Position numbers and translations under genes: made by a program
Notes under the pieces: model-generated
The model's input: the letters and a program-made list of their open reading frames with translations, nothing else
What the model was told of the DNA's origin: nothing
Database searches by the model: none
Shown here: in pieces, positions 7,470-16,478 of the stretch
Layout of the letters: every line of letters begins with the position of its first letter
Position numbering within the stretch: position 1 is the stretch's first letter
Assembly (NCBI GenBank): GCA_023412215.1
Contig: JAEYNX010000020.1
Coordinates: forward strand, 124,001-188,000
DNA length: 64,000 nt
From: Bacillota bacterium
Lineage (GTDB): Bacteria > Bacillota > Clostridia > Oscillospirales > Ruminococcaceae
Direction: 5' to 3'

Positions 7470-8627
7470 CTATTCGTTTACCCAGTCCTTGAGCTTATCG
7501 AAAAAGCTCTTGCGCTTTTCGTAGTTGGCCTCGTCGCCCAGCATCGCCTCAAAGCTCTTGAGGGCGTCCTTCTGCTTGCCCGAAAGGTTCTTGGGCACCT
7601 CGACGCTCACCTTAACATACTGGTCGCCGCGGGTGCGCGCGTTGATGGCGGTGATGCCCTTGCTCTTGAGCCTGAACACGGTGCCCGACTGCGTACCCGC
7701 GGGGACATCGTATTCCACCCGTCCGTCGATGGTGGGTACGATGATCTTCGAGCCCAGCGCCGCCTGCGTAAAGGTGATGGGGATATCGCACCACACGTTG
7801 TAGCCGTCGCGCTCAAAGATGGGGTCGGGCCGCACGGTTACCGTAACATTCACATCGCCGGAAGTGCCGCCGTTTAGGCCGGTGTCGCCCTGCCCGCGGA
7901 TAGCGAAGATCTGCCCGTCGTCAATACCGGCGGGGATAGCGATTTCCAGCTTGCGGCTGCGCCGGATGCGCCCCGCGCCGCCGCAGTGCTTGCAGGGGGT
8001 GTTGATGAGCTTGCCGCGCCCGCCGCAGCGTGTGCAGGGCTTGGTGCTCTGTACCACGCCGAACATGGTGCGCTGCGAAACGCGCACCTGCCCGGTGCCG
8101 TTACACTCGGGGCAGGTATCGGGCGTGGTGCCCTTTTCGGCGCCGGTGCCCGAGCACTCGCCGCACTGTTCATAGCGCGAAACCTCAATCTCCTTGCGGC
8201 AGCCCTTCGCGGCCTCCATAAACGAGATCGAGATGCCGGTGCGGATATCGCCGCCGCGCTGGGGCGCGTTGGGGTTGCGCGTGCGGGAGCCGGTAAAGCC
8301 GCCCCCGCCGCCAAAGAAGCTGTCAAAGATATCGCCGAGGTCGCCGAAATCGAAGCCCGCCGCACCGCCGCCGTAGGAGGCGCCCCCGCCATAGCTGGGG
8401 TCTACGCCCGCGTGGCCGAACTGGTCGTATTTCTTGCGCTTGGTCGGGTCGCTGAGCACCTCGTAGGCCTCGTTGGCCTCTTTAAACTTCGCCTCTGCCT
8501 CTTTATCGTTTGGGTTTAAATCGGGATGATATTTTTTAGCGAGGGTGCGGTAAGCCTTTTTCAGTTCCTCGTCGGTACAGCCCTTGCTTACCCCAAGAAC
8601 CTCGTAATAATCTCTCTTATCAGGCAA
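7470..8627 (-). CDS. dnaJ: Chaperone protein DnaJ (Hsp40)
   Basis: A co-chaperone that delivers unfolded proteins to DnaK and stimulates its ATPase. The 385 residues show the J domain with YHPDLN (HPD motif), a Gly/Phe-rich linker (YGGGAAGFDFGDLGDIF), four zinc-finger repeats (CGECSGTG, CPECNGTG, CTRCGGRG, CKHCGGAG) and the C-terminal substrate-binding domain: the full type I layout. Start: a TTG at 8627 with GGAAAGGA nine bases upstream gives the usual LPDKRDYYEVLG beginning; the longer frame to 8690 is not needed. It is the last gene of hrcA-grpE-dnaK-dnaJ, but a 400-bp gap with its own terminator separates it from dnaK. Confidence 0.97.
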   Translation of the reverse strand: MPDKRDYYEVLGVSKGCTDEELKKAYRTLAKKYHPDLNPNDKEAEAKFKEANEAYEVLSDPTKRKKYDQFGHAGVDPSYGGGASYGGGAAGFDFGDLGDIFDSFFGGGGGFTGSRTRNPNAPQRGGDIRTGISISFMEAAKGCRKEIEVSRYEQCGECSGTGAEKGTTPDTCPECNGTGQVRVSQRTMFGVVQSTKPCTRCGGRGKLINTPCKHCGGAGRIRRSRKLEIAIPAGIDDGQIFAIRGQGDTGLNGGTSGDVNVTVTVRPDPIFERDGYNVWCDIPITFTQAALGSKIIVPTIDGRVEYDVPAGTQSGTVFRLKSKGITAINARTRGDQYVKVSVEVPKNLSGKQKDALKSFEAMLGDEANYEKRKSFFDKLKDWVNE

Positions 8628-8747
8628 GGTGATCGATCCTTTCCCCGGGTGGTGTTCGCTGCCGGCAGCCGATACCGCCCAGACCCACATCAGCCCGCTA
8701 TGTTCATGTTCTGTGTCCTATGTCTTTTACCCCCGCGTAAAGCAAAA

Positions 8748-8770
8748 AAGCCGGGAATAGGGCACGGCTT
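8748..8770 (-). terminator. Terminator between dnaK and dnaJ
   Basis: AAGCCG/CGGCTT with an 11-nt loop, followed on the minus strand by a run of six T. It lies in the unusually long dnaK-dnaJ gap (8628-9025) and could lower dnaJ expression relative to dnaK. Another 9-bp hairpin without a T-run is at 8806-8829. Confidence 0.7.
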
Positions 8771-8967
8771 ATGTTTGCTTTGTTCGGCAGACATCAACCA
8801 CAGGGAAGGGCGGGATGGCACCCGCCCTTTCTGCAACTGTTACTATTGTATACGAAAACCTACCGGAATGACAACCCTCAGTTTTTGAGTGAAGCCATAG
8901 GGGAGCGCATTGCGCCCCCGAGGTATTGCGTTAAGACAAGACCCTCTCAACGGGCGTGTTGTTATCT

Positions 8968-8995
8968 GCGGGCGGCTAATAGCCGCCCCTACAAA
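8968..8995 (-). repeat. REP-like palindrome in the dnaK-dnaJ gap
   Basis: On the minus strand TGTAGGGG leads into GGGCGGCT/AGCCGCCC (8970-8977 with 8981-8988). The TGTAGGG head plus palindrome matches the layout of the elements near the REP transposase at 27.7-28.3 kb, although the stem sequence differs. Confidence 0.5.
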
Positions 8996-9025
8996 ATCGC
9001 ATGTATTACATGGTTGTGAACAGAT

Positions 9026-10876
9026 TTATTTGTGGTCGTCGTCCTTCACCTCGCGGTAATCGGCATCCACCACCGGGTCACCGCTGTCGGGTGCGCTGCC
9101 TGCGCCCGCGCCGCCCATGTCGGGGCCGGAGCCGCCCTGGGGCTGTGCAGCCTGATATACCTTCGCCGATACCTCGTAGAACTTCTTCTGCAGGTCTTCC
9201 TGCTTTGCCTTGATGTCGTCGAGGTTGTCGCCCTTGAGGGTTTCCTTCAGCGCGTCGATCTTCGCCTGCAGCTCGCTCTTGTCGGCGGCGTCTAATTTCT
9301 CGCCAAGCTCCGAGATGGTCTTTTCCGACTGGTATACCATCTGGTCGGCGCCGTTGCGGATATCCAGCGCCTCGCGCTGCTTCTTATCCTCGGCGGCAAA
9401 GCGCTCGGCCTCTTTCACGGCCTTGTCGATATCGTCCTTGCTCATGTTGGTGGAGGAGGTGATGGTGATGTGCTGCTCCTTGCCGGTGCCGAGATCCTTC
9501 GCCGAAACGTGCGCGATGCCGTTGGCGTCGATATCGAAGGTTACCTCGATCTGGGGCACGCCTCTGGGTGCCGGGGGGATACCGTCTAAGCGGAACATGC
9601 CGAGGGTCTTGTTATCCTTGGCGAACTCGCGCTCGCCCTGCAGCACATGCACCTCAACCGAGGTCTGCCCGTCGGCGGCGGTGGAGAACACCTGCGACTT
9701 TTTGGTGGGGATGGTGGTGTTGCGCTCGATGATCTTGGTGAACACGCCGCCCAGCGTCTCAAGGCCGAGCGAAAGCGGGGTAACGTCGAGCAGCAGCAGG
9801 CCCTTTACCTCGCCGCCGAGCACGCCGGCCTGAATGGCGGCGCCCACGGCAACGCATTCGTCGGGGTTAATGCCCTTGAACGGCTCCTTGCCGGTTAAGC
9901 GCTTTACCGTATCCTGCACGGCGGGAATTCGGCTCGAGCCGCCCACCAGCAGCACCTTGTCAAGCTGAGAAGCGCTTAAGCCGGAATCCTTGAGCGCCTG
10001 CTGAACGGGGCCCACGGTGGCCTCCACGAGGTCGGCGGTCAGCTCGTTGAACTTCGCGCGGGTGAGGGTCACGTCCAGGTGCTTCGGGCCGGTGGCGTCC
10101 GCGGTGATGAAGGGCAGGTTGATGGAGGAGGTGGTAACGCCCGAAAGTTCGATCTTCGCCTTCTCGGCGGCCTCCTTTAAGCGCTGCATCGCCATCTTGT
10201 CGCTTGAAAGGTCAATGCCGCTTTCGCGCTTGAATTCAGCGGCAAGGTATTTGATCACGCGCTCGTCGAAATCGTCGCCGCCCAGGTGGTTGTTGCCCGC
10301 GGTGGCAAGAACCTCCTGCACGCCGTCGCCCATCTCGATGATGGAGACGTCGAAGGTGCCGCCGCCGAGGTCGTATACCATTACCTTCTGGTCGTTTTCT
10401 TTATCGATACCGTAAGCCAGCGCCGCGGCGGTAGGCTCGTTGATGATTCTTTTTACATCGAGGCCCGCGATCTTGCCCGCGTCCTTGGTGGCCTGACGCT
10501 GCGCGTCGGTGAAGTAGGCGGGCACGGTGATAACCGCCTCGGTTACCGTCTGGCCGAGATAGGCCTCGGCGTCCGCCTTGAGCTTTTGCAGGATCATCGC
10601 CGAGATCTCCTGCGGGGTGTGGCCCTTGCCGTCGATGGAGACCTTCTCGCTGGTGCCCATCTTGCGCTTGATGGAGCTGATGGTTCTTTCGGGGTTGGTG
10701 ATGGCCTGACGCTTTGCTACCTGGCCGACCATCCGCTCGCCCGTTTTAGAAAATGCGACAACGGAAGGAGTGGTGCGCGCGCCCTCGGCGTTTGCAATGA
10801 CAACGGGCTCGCCGCCCTCCATTACCGCCACGCATGAGTTGGTGGTTCCTAAGTCTATACCGATTGTTTTACCCAT
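9026..10876 (-). CDS. dnaK: Chaperone protein DnaK (Hsp70)
   Basis: ATP-driven chaperone working with DnaJ and GrpE. The 616 residues include the nucleotide-binding domain starting IGIDLGTTNSC, the VYDLGGGTFDVSI phosphate-binding motif, the hydrophobic linker region (LLLLDVTPLSLG), the substrate-binding domain and a Gly-rich tail. Start: ATG 10876 has GGAGGT nine bases upstream; an earlier in-frame ATG at 10942 would add 22 non-homologous residues. It follows grpE by about 100 bp, a gap that holds a short hairpin (about 10919-10935). It is probably controlled from the CIRCE site upstream of hrcA. Confidence 0.97.
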   Translation of the reverse strand: MGKTIGIDLGTTNSCVAVMEGGEPVVIANAEGARTTPSVVAFSKTGERMVGQVAKRQAITNPERTISSIKRKMGTSEKVSIDGKGHTPQEISAMILQKLKADAEAYLGQTVTEAVITVPAYFTDAQRQATKDAGKIAGLDVKRIINEPTAAALAYGIDKENDQKVMVYDLGGGTFDVSIIEMGDGVQEVLATAGNNHLGGDDFDERVIKYLAAEFKRESGIDLSSDKMAMQRLKEAAEKAKIELSGVTTSSINLPFITADATGPKHLDVTLTRAKFNELTADLVEATVGPVQQALKDSGLSASQLDKVLLVGGSSRIPAVQDTVKRLTGKEPFKGINPDECVAVGAAIQAGVLGGEVKGLLLLDVTPLSLGLETLGGVFTKIIERNTTIPTKKSQVFSTAADGQTSVEVHVLQGEREFAKDNKTLGMFRLDGIPPAPRGVPQIEVTFDIDANGIAHVSAKDLGTGKEQHITITSSTNMSKDDIDKAVKEAERFAAEDKKQREALDIRNGADQMVYQSEKTISELGEKLDAADKSELQAKIDALKETLKGDNLDDIKAKQEDLQKKFYEVSAKVYQAAQPQGGSGPDMGGAGAGSAPDSGDPVVDADYREVKDDDHK

Positions 10877-10973
10877 AAAATCTATACCTCCATAACCAAT
10901 CTTCTCTATATTATAACGGGCAACACCGTTGCCCATGTCCAATGGGGTGCTGTTTCACCTGGTAAGCTGCCGT

Positions 10974-11558
10974 TTAATTCGCGACCTTCACCATCGCGTG
11001 GCGGATGACGAGGTCGCCGAGCTTATAGCCCTTGGCGAACACCTCGCACACGGTGTTTTCGGGCAGGGCCTCGTCCTCGATATGCATCACCGCGTTGTGC
11101 AGAGCGGGGTCAAACGGCTGGTCCTTAGCCGCGATCTCCTCCACGCCCAGCTTCTTTAAAGCGTCCTGCATGGCGGTGTAGATCATCGCCATCCCCTTTT
11201 TAAACTCTTCGTCGGCGGTCTGCACAGTCAGTGCGCGCTCAAAGTTATCCACCACCGGCACAAAGGCCTCTACGGCGGTCTTGACCGCCTCGGGGAAGAT
11301 GGCTTCCTTCTCGCGCTGGGAACGCTTGCGGAAGTTATCGTACTCGGCCATCAGCCGCAGGTGTTTATCGTTAAGGTCTGCCAGAGCGGCCTGCGCCTTT
11401 TCGGCGGCAGCGGTCTTTTCCGCTAAATCCTGCTTGAGGGTATCGGTCTCTTTGGCGGGTGCTTTGCCCTTTTTGCCTTTGGCGGCGCCGTCTTCTTCAG
11501 GTACCTGCGCCTCGGGCTTAAGGGTGTCGTTTACCTTTTCTTCGGTGTTTTCTGCCAT
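10974..11558 (-). CDS. grpE: Nucleotide exchange factor GrpE
   Basis: GrpE releases ADP from DnaK. The 194-residue protein has an acidic, Lys-rich N-terminal tail, a long coiled coil (about residues 45-105, with AEYDNFRKRSQREKE) and a beta-rich C-terminal head ending GYKLGDLVIRHAMVKVAN, all normal for the family. Start: ATG 11558 with AAAGGAGG upstream; the frame is open further to 11636 but without homology. It lies between hrcA and dnaK in the heat-shock operon. Confidence 0.97.
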   Translation of the reverse strand: MAENTEEKVNDTLKPEAQVPEEDGAAKGKKGKAPAKETDTLKQDLAEKTAAAEKAQAALADLNDKHLRLMAEYDNFRKRSQREKEAIFPEAVKTAVEAFVPVVDNFERALTVQTADEEFKKGMAMIYTAMQDALKKLGVEEIAAKDQPFDPALHNAVMHIEDEALPENTVCEVFAKGYKLGDLVIRHAMVKVAN

Positions 11559-11613
11559 CGGGGGTCCTCCTTTATACTGCCGTGTGATGGGGTAGCTGTA
11601 CCGGTGGGGCGGG

Positions 11614-12645
11614 TTACGGCTTGTCGTCGAACGCATCGGTCAAAAGCCTGCCCATCGAAAGCGCGAGATATTCAAGGTAGGGGATAATCTTTGCGTAGTC
11701 GATGCGCGCGGGGCCGATGACGCCGATGGTGCCGCTGACATTTTCGCCGATGTTGTAGCGGGTGAGAATCATGCCGATGTCGGAGAGCTCGATCTTTTTA
11801 AGCTCGCGGCCCAGCAGCACGCTTAAGGAATTGCCACTGACCGAAAGCAGGGGCAAAAGCTCCTCCTCGCGGGAGAGAAAGCCCAAAAGACCGCTGGCGG
11901 CCGAGAGCAGCTCCTGATGCAGCAGCAGATTGTTCTGCCCCTCTACAATAATCTGCCCGGTGGTTACCTCCTTGGCAAGCTCGTAGATGGCGAAGAGCAC
12001 GGGCGAAAAGCTGAGCGCGTACTCCCCGGAGCCTGCGGCAAGGGTTTGGATAAACGCGGGGGTGATGTCCTCTATAGGGACGCTTACAAGCCGGTTGTTG
12101 ATGAGATGAACAAACTGCGCCACCGCCTCGGGCGAAACCTCGAACTCCATGCGGCAGAGCTTGTTTTTGATCACACCCGCCGATGTGATGAACAATAGCA
12201 GATAAAGCTTGCGCCCCGTTACCACCAGCTCGATGCGGGCGGTTACGCCGCCCTGAGAGGTGGGCGTGGTAGAGATGGCGGCGCAGTTGGTTCTGTCGGC
12301 CAGCACCTGCCCCACTTCCTCTAAAATGGCGCTCGGGTTTGGCTCTGCGTCCTTTAACAGGCTGTCGATGCTTTGCTTTTCGTCGTCGCTTAGGGGCTTT
12401 TTATTCATCAGCTTGTCGATATAAAAACGAAAACCGAGGTGCGAAGGCACGCGCCCCGCGGAGGTGTGCGGCTGCTCGAGATACCCCATCTCAGAAAGGG
12501 CCGCCATCTCGTTGCGCAGGGTAGCGGAGGAAACCGACATGCCGAAGATCTCGGCAAGGGTTTTAGACCCAACCGGCTCACCGGTGGCAATGTAGCTTTC
12601 AACAATTGCCGACAGCACCTTTTGCTTTCTGAGGTCGAGCTCCAC
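11614..12645 (-). CDS. hrcA: Heat-inducible transcription repressor HrcA
   Basis: HrcA binds CIRCE operators and represses the class I heat-shock genes; its activity depends on GroEL in Bacillus. The 343-residue protein has an N-terminal winged helix (IVESYIATGEPVGSKTLAE, then SSATLRNEMAALSEMGYLEQPHTSAGRVP), followed by the GAF-like and dimerisation domains. Start: two in-frame GTG codons are possible; the one at 12645 has AAGAGG six bases upstream and gives the usual MELDLRKQK beginning, while the one at 12654 sits right on the ribosome site. First gene of the operon, downstream of a perfect CIRCE, so it is autoregulated. Confidence 0.96.
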   Translation of the reverse strand: MELDLRKQKVLSAIVESYIATGEPVGSKTLAEIFGMSVSSATLRNEMAALSEMGYLEQPHTSAGRVPSHLGFRFYIDKLMNKKPLSDDEKQSIDSLLKDAEPNPSAILEEVGQVLADRTNCAAISTTPTSQGGVTARIELVVTGRKLYLLLFITSAGVIKNKLCRMEFEVSPEAVAQFVHLINNRLVSVPIEDITPAFIQTLAAGSGEYALSFSPVLFAIYELAKEVTTGQIIVEGQNNLLLHQELLSAASGLLGFLSREEELLPLLSVSGNSLSVLLGRELKKIELSDIGMILTRYNIGENVSGTIGVIGPARIDYAKIIPYLEYLALSMGRLLTDAFDDKP

Positions 12646-12670
12646 TTCCTTCACCTCTTTCTAAGACGGA

Positions 12671-12697
12671 TTAGCACTCTAACACAATGAGTGCTAA
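12671..12697. promoter_or_regulatory. CIRCE operator
   Basis: TTAGCACTC, nine bases, GAGTGCTAA: a perfect match to the CIRCE inverted repeat bound by HrcA. It lies between the hrcA promoter and the hrcA start codon, so the repressor controls the whole operon. Confidence 0.97.
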
Positions 12698-12702
12698 CGA
12701 TT

Positions 12703-12734
12703 ATTATAGTACATCCGAAACTGCTACCTGTCAA
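12703..12734 (-). promoter_or_regulatory. Candidate promoter of the hrcA operon
   Basis: On the minus strand TTGACA (12729-12734) and TATAAT (12703-12708) both match sigma-A consensus, but the spacer is 20 bp, longer than the usual 17. The CIRCE site begins a few bases downstream of the -10 box. Confidence 0.6.
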
Positions 12735-12890
12735 GGGAATTCATTTTTTTTTTACAGTTCATACAAGAAAAAACTTCAAATATAAATGGCAGTAAAAAGC
12801 GCTGTTGCGGTGCATGAGCATACACCTTTTTAGTATTTGACGTCCTGCCCAAAATATTTCGCAAAAACGCCGCATCTACGCCAAATTTGG

Positions 12891-12919
12891 TTGTTTAATG
12901 TAAAAAAATGTTGTATAAT
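12891..12919 (+). promoter_or_regulatory. Promoter of the first GGDEF gene
   Basis: TTGTTT (12891-12896), 17 bp, TATAAT (12914-12919). Transcription would start near 12926, leaving a leader of about 280 nt before the GGDEF gene. Confidence 0.6.
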
Positions 12920-12949
12920 AATGCCTAGGCTTGATTGAAAAATCCATAC

Positions 12950-13194
12950 AGGTGTTCTTTATCTGCAAACAGTGCCTGATGGATAAAGCGGCGGCGATTG
13001 CCCGCGCAGCCGGCCGCGGTAAGGCCCGAAAGGGCACATTTACCGCGGATGAAACGGAGCAGGCTCAGCACAGGACTTTTTTACAGATAAACGGTTAGGG
13101 CGTATCTGAAAACGAAGAATCGCGGGATATTTCGCTGCATCAGGGCCTTGAGCAGCAGAAATACACAAGATTTGAGCCTTCAGAAGGCCCCGAG
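12950..13194 (+). promoter_or_regulatory. Structured leader of the first GGDEF gene
   Basis: The leader holds CTTTATC/GATAAAG (about 12957-12987), a hairpin CCGCGGTAA/TTACCGCGG around an inner GCCC-GAAA-GGGC (about 13014-13050), and CAGATAAA (13084-13091), which can pair instead with TTTATCTG near 12959. A 39-codon frame (ATG 12979 to TAG 13096) runs through it, in frame with the GGDEF gene, but has no ribosome site. I saw no match to the cyclic-di-GMP riboswitch signatures I know. Confidence 0.35.
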
Positions 13195-13209
13195 GTGGAG
13201 GCGGCAGGT

Positions 13210-14880
13210 TTGAAAAGCAGTAAGGTCATCATTGTTTTCGCGGCACTGGCGTTGTTATCACTTTTATTTATACTGTACACTGCCTTTTTTATTCAGACGG
13301 ATAATGTTTTGATAGACAACGAAGAGGTCTTAGGCTTTGACGCCGGCTGGCAGGTGCAGCGCGCCGACGGCAGGGTGTATCTGGTGAACCTTCCCGCGCA
13401 AACCGATGCCAAGCCCAACGAAACGGTCACCATTACTAACAGCCTGCCCAAAGGGCTTGGGGTAAACACGACCCTTGCGCTGCGCACCACGCACCAGACC
13501 GTAGAGGTGCTTGTAAACGATAAACCGGTCTATGCCTTTGGCAAGCACGACAGCCTGCCGTTTTTAAAATCACCGGGCACTGCATGGCACTTTGTGCAGC
13601 TCTCCCCCGAGGATGCGGGCGCCACCATAACCCTGAGGTTCAGCTCACCCTACCCGCTGCACGCAGTGAACCTGCGCGCCATCTGGCTGGGTACCAAAAG
13701 CGCCTGTGTGTTTTCCATCCTGCGGCAGGGCGCTTCGGCGCTGATTCTGTGCATCAGCATCCTGCTGTTCGGGCTGGTGCTGTCGCTGTTCTACGCGCTC
13801 TTCAAAAATAAGATTGCCGGCAACGCGAGCATGCTCTACTTAGGGTGCTTTGCCGTTACCATCTCGCTGTGGTCGCTTGCCGAAACACAGCTTTTACAGT
13901 TTGTATTCAGCAATGTGCTTGTTCTTTATACCCTTACCTTCCTGCCGCTTATGCTCGCTCCGCTGCCGATGGTGATGTTTGTGAAGGAAACCTACGGCCC
14001 GAAGTGGAGCTGGCTGCTCGACGGCGCGGCGGTACTGGCGATTGTAAACTTCGTGGCGTGCACAGCGCTTCAACTGCTTGGCATCCGCGATCTGGCCGAG
14101 ACGGTTACCTTTACCCACATCGTCGTGATGGTGTCGCTTGCCGCCGTGATCATCTCGGTATTCACCGACGCGGGGGTGCGCAGAAACCATTCCGGGCGGC
14201 GGTTTTTAATCGGTATCCTCGTCATGACGACGTTTGTCGCGGGGGATTTTGTGCGCTACTACCTCTTTAAGATGAACGATTCCGCCATGTTCTTCCGCTT
14301 TGGCTTCCTTGCGTTTATCATCATCCTTTCGGCGGACACGGTGGAGAAGTATTTCTCGATCGCCGAGCTGAGTTCGGAGGCGCGCATCTACCGCAGGCTG
14401 GCGTATCTCGATATCCTGACGGGGCTTAAAAACCGCACGGCCTTCGACCGCGATATGGAAAAGCTGGCGATGCAGCCGGTAACCGACAGCATCCTGGTGG
14501 TGGAATTTGATTTAAACAATCTTAAGGCCATCAACGACCTTTACGGGCACAAGGAAGGGGACAAAAACCTTGTGGCGGCGGCGGGCGCCATCAACGCAAG
14601 CTTTAAGAAGCTGGGCAGCTGCTACCGCATAGGCGGCGATGAGTTTGCGGCGGTGCTTAAGGGCTGCTCGGAGCAGAACGTGACGGGTTGTTTAGCCGCT
14701 ATGCAGGCCCAGATATCGGCCTTTAACCAACAAAACGTCGGCGGCATTACCATTGCCTACGGGTACGCTTACTACGAGCCGGACAGGGACAAAGACTTCT
14801 TTGAAACCTTAAACCGCGCCGATGATTATATGTATAAGCGCAAGCACAAGATGAAGGATGCCGCGGAGGCACCCGTGTAG
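13210..14880 (+). CDS. Membrane sensor diguanylate cyclase (GGDEF)
   Basis: Predicted to make cyclic-di-GMP in response to an outside signal. In about 556 residues it has an N-terminal membrane helix, an extracytoplasmic region of ~140 residues with a beta-sandwich look, about seven membrane helices (7TM-DISM layout), then a GGDEF domain with an intact RIGGDEFAAV active site. No RxxD inhibitory site is visible before the motif. Start: TTG 13210 has GGAGG eight bases upstream; a GTG at 13195 is an alternative that would add five residues. A terminator follows. The neighbour on the other strand is another GGDEF protein. Confidence 0.88.
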   Translation: MKSSKVIIVFAALALLSLLFILYTAFFIQTDNVLIDNEEVLGFDAGWQVQRADGRVYLVNLPAQTDAKPNETVTITNSLPKGLGVNTTLALRTTHQTVEVLVNDKPVYAFGKHDSLPFLKSPGTAWHFVQLSPEDAGATITLRFSSPYPLHAVNLRAIWLGTKSACVFSILRQGASALILCISILLFGLVLSLFYALFKNKIAGNASMLYLGCFAVTISLWSLAETQLLQFVFSNVLVLYTLTFLPLMLAPLPMVMFVKETYGPKWSWLLDGAAVLAIVNFVACTALQLLGIRDLAETVTFTHIVVMVSLAAVIISVFTDAGVRRNHSGRRFLIGILVMTTFVAGDFVRYYLFKMNDSAMFFRFGFLAFIIILSADTVEKYFSIAELSSEARIYRRLAYLDILTGLKNRTAFDRDMEKLAMQPVTDSILVVEFDLNNLKAINDLYGHKEGDKNLVAAAGAINASFKKLGSCYRIGGDEFAAVLKGCSEQNVTGCLAAMQAQISAFNQQNVGGITIAYGYAYYEPDRDKDFFETLNRADDYMYKRKHKMKDAAEAPV

Positions 14881-14928
14881 CGCCTGAGGCCAGCCTGCCA
14901 TACCCAACAACTTCATCCCATGAAAAAG

Positions 14929-14951
14929 CCGCGCCGAAATAGTCGGTGCGG
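14929..14951 (+). terminator. Terminator after the first GGDEF gene
   Basis: CCGCGCCGA/TCGGTGCGG, a 9-bp stem with one G-T pair and a 5-nt loop, followed by TTCGTTTTTG. Confidence 0.85.
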
Positions 14952-15101
14952 TTCGTTTTTGTCAGATTACTATTCAAAATACATTCCATTTAAGTTACGG
15001 ACGATGTTGTAGTTTCAATACGCTGTTTCACAACGGCGCGGGTCGCTCAGCCGCTGATATGCGGTTTACTCATCCCTTAAGCGCCCTGTAAAGTAATTTG
15101 A

Positions 15102-16301
15102 TTACTTTTTTACAGTGTTGGTCTTATAGATTACCACGCGGTTTTTGCCGCTCTTTTTGGCTTCGTACAGCGCCTTGTCGGCATAGCTGAAAAAGCGCTT
15201 GGGGGTACTGTCCCCGGTGGGCACGGCCCCGTACAGCCCCACGCTTACCGTAATGATCTTGTGCAGCGGGGAATCGGGGTTCTGAATGCCCAGCGCCTCC
15301 ACTCCCGCCCGGATGGCCTCCGCCGTGGCGGCAGCCTGCGCAACGGTCGTTTCGGGCATCAGCACCGCGAACTCTTCACCGCCGTAGCGCAGCACATAGT
15401 CCTTGCCGGCGTCGGTGTGGTCCTTGATGAGCCTGGCGACCTGTGTGATGCACTTGTCACCCGCCTGATGGCCGAAATAATCGTTAAGGCATTTAAAATC
15501 GTCGATATCCAGCATCAAAACGATGATGGGTGCCTGCGCGGTGACGGCATTATGCCATATCATGGGCAGGTAGTCGTCTAAAAACCGGCGGTTGTTGAGG
15601 CCGGAGAGCGCGTCGGTATGAACCAGTACGCTCAGCTTGTGGTTGATCTCCTCAATCTCGCTGTTCTTTGTCTTGATGATCATCTGGTCTTTAAACACCC
15701 TGCGCGCGTTGCAGTAGTGGGAGACGGACACCGTTAAGGCCAGCATGACGACAATGGTGGCGTTAAACAGGTTGTTGTAGATCGGCCCGCTTTTGCCGTA
15801 AACCCCAATAAAGAGCAGGATGAACACGACGTGGTTGATTAAGAACAAGGGGATGCTCCTTGTGGGCCTGAGGTAGGTAAGCATGGCGGCGCCGAGAACG
15901 ATGGCAAAATAGAGCGCGATGCTTTCGGAGGGCAGGCGGGGGACAAACAGCAGGATGACGCTCGTCCACACAAAGGTAAAGGCCGTGTATACCAGCACAC
16001 CGGCAAGCACCGGCTTTGCGTGTCTTTTCACGTCTTTTCGCGCCAAAAGCACCAGCAGCTCCCCGATGGCGGTAACGCCCCACAAAAGGAGATAGAGCCA
16101 AAACCGCAGCCGGTTTTCTAGCAGTGACAACCCGCCGCCGTACGGCAAAAACAGCTCGATAATGTCGTAGGTTGTAAACAATAGAATACCGGGCAGCAGT
16201 ATCAATGCCACGAATAAGCTCTTTTTCGCAAGCTCTGCCGTAAAGCTTATCTCCTGCTCCTCGCTGAGCGGAAGGGAGAGCCATTTTTTAATGTAATTCA
16301 T
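15102..16301 (-). CDS. Membrane diguanylate cyclase (GGEEF)
   Basis: The 399-residue protein has about six membrane helices in the first 210 residues, a short coiled linker (KTKNSEIEEINHKL) and a C-terminal GGDEF domain with active site YGGEEFAVLMPE. The DALSGLNNRRFLDDYL segment at the domain start is typical. The position of the inhibitory RxxD site reads AGKD, so it is probably not functional. It likely makes cyclic-di-GMP; no partner phosphodiesterase or effector lies nearby. The stop codon falls inside a hairpin (15086-15115) with an AT-rich stem. Confidence 0.87.
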   Translation of the reverse strand: MNYIKKWLSLPLSEEQEISFTAELAKKSLFVALILLPGILLFTTYDIIELFLPYGGGLSLLENRLRFWLYLLLWGVTAIGELLVLLARKDVKRHAKPVLAGVLVYTAFTFVWTSVILLFVPRLPSESIALYFAIVLGAAMLTYLRPTRSIPLFLINHVVFILLFIGVYGKSGPIYNNLFNATIVVMLALTVSVSHYCNARRVFKDQMIIKTKNSEIEEINHKLSVLVHTDALSGLNNRRFLDDYLPMIWHNAVTAQAPIIVLMLDIDDFKCLNDYFGHQAGDKCITQVARLIKDHTDAGKDYVLRYGGEEFAVLMPETTVAQAAATAEAIRAGVEALGIQNPDSPLHKIITVSVGLYGAVPTGDSTPKRFFSYADKALYEAKKSGKNRVVIYKTNTVKK

Positions 16302-16330
16302 AAGAAATCTCTTTTGATGTTATTTGTTTA

Positions 16331-16390
16331 AATACTAAATCTTCATTAAAAAAGTGATTTTATCCCCATTTCAAATAGAATTTAGTATTA
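16331..16390. repeat. MITE-like element, short copy
   Basis: A 60-bp element with ends AATACTAAATCTTC and GAATTTAGTATTA, inverted copies of each other. Inside is AAAAAAGTGATTTTATCCCC, shared in parts with the longer element at 43838-44032. It lies upstream of the GGEEF gene. Confidence 0.55.
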
Positions 16391-16425
16391 GCCGTCGTGT
16401 CCTGTCGCCGAAGAGTTGATTCAAC

Positions 16426-16456
16426 AAAAGGGTTAAGGCTGCGCCTTAACCCTTTT
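16426..16456. terminator. Bidirectional terminator
   Basis: A perfect 13-bp stem (16426-16438 with 16444-16456) with a 5-nt loop and T/A runs on both sides. It ends the 47-residue protein gene on the minus strand. Confidence 0.85.
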
Positions 16457-16478
16457 TAACTGTCAATGTCGTATTATC

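Noticed and set aside
12979..13098. 39-codon frame (MDKAAAIARAAGRG..) before the first GGDEF gene
   Set aside because: No ribosome site, and it overlaps strong hairpins; it is not rich in any amino acid that would suggest attenuation.
13695..14880. Cyclic-di-GMP inhibitory site in the GGDEF proteins
   Set aside because: The four residues at the RxxD position read KKLG in the first protein and AGKD in the second, so neither fits.
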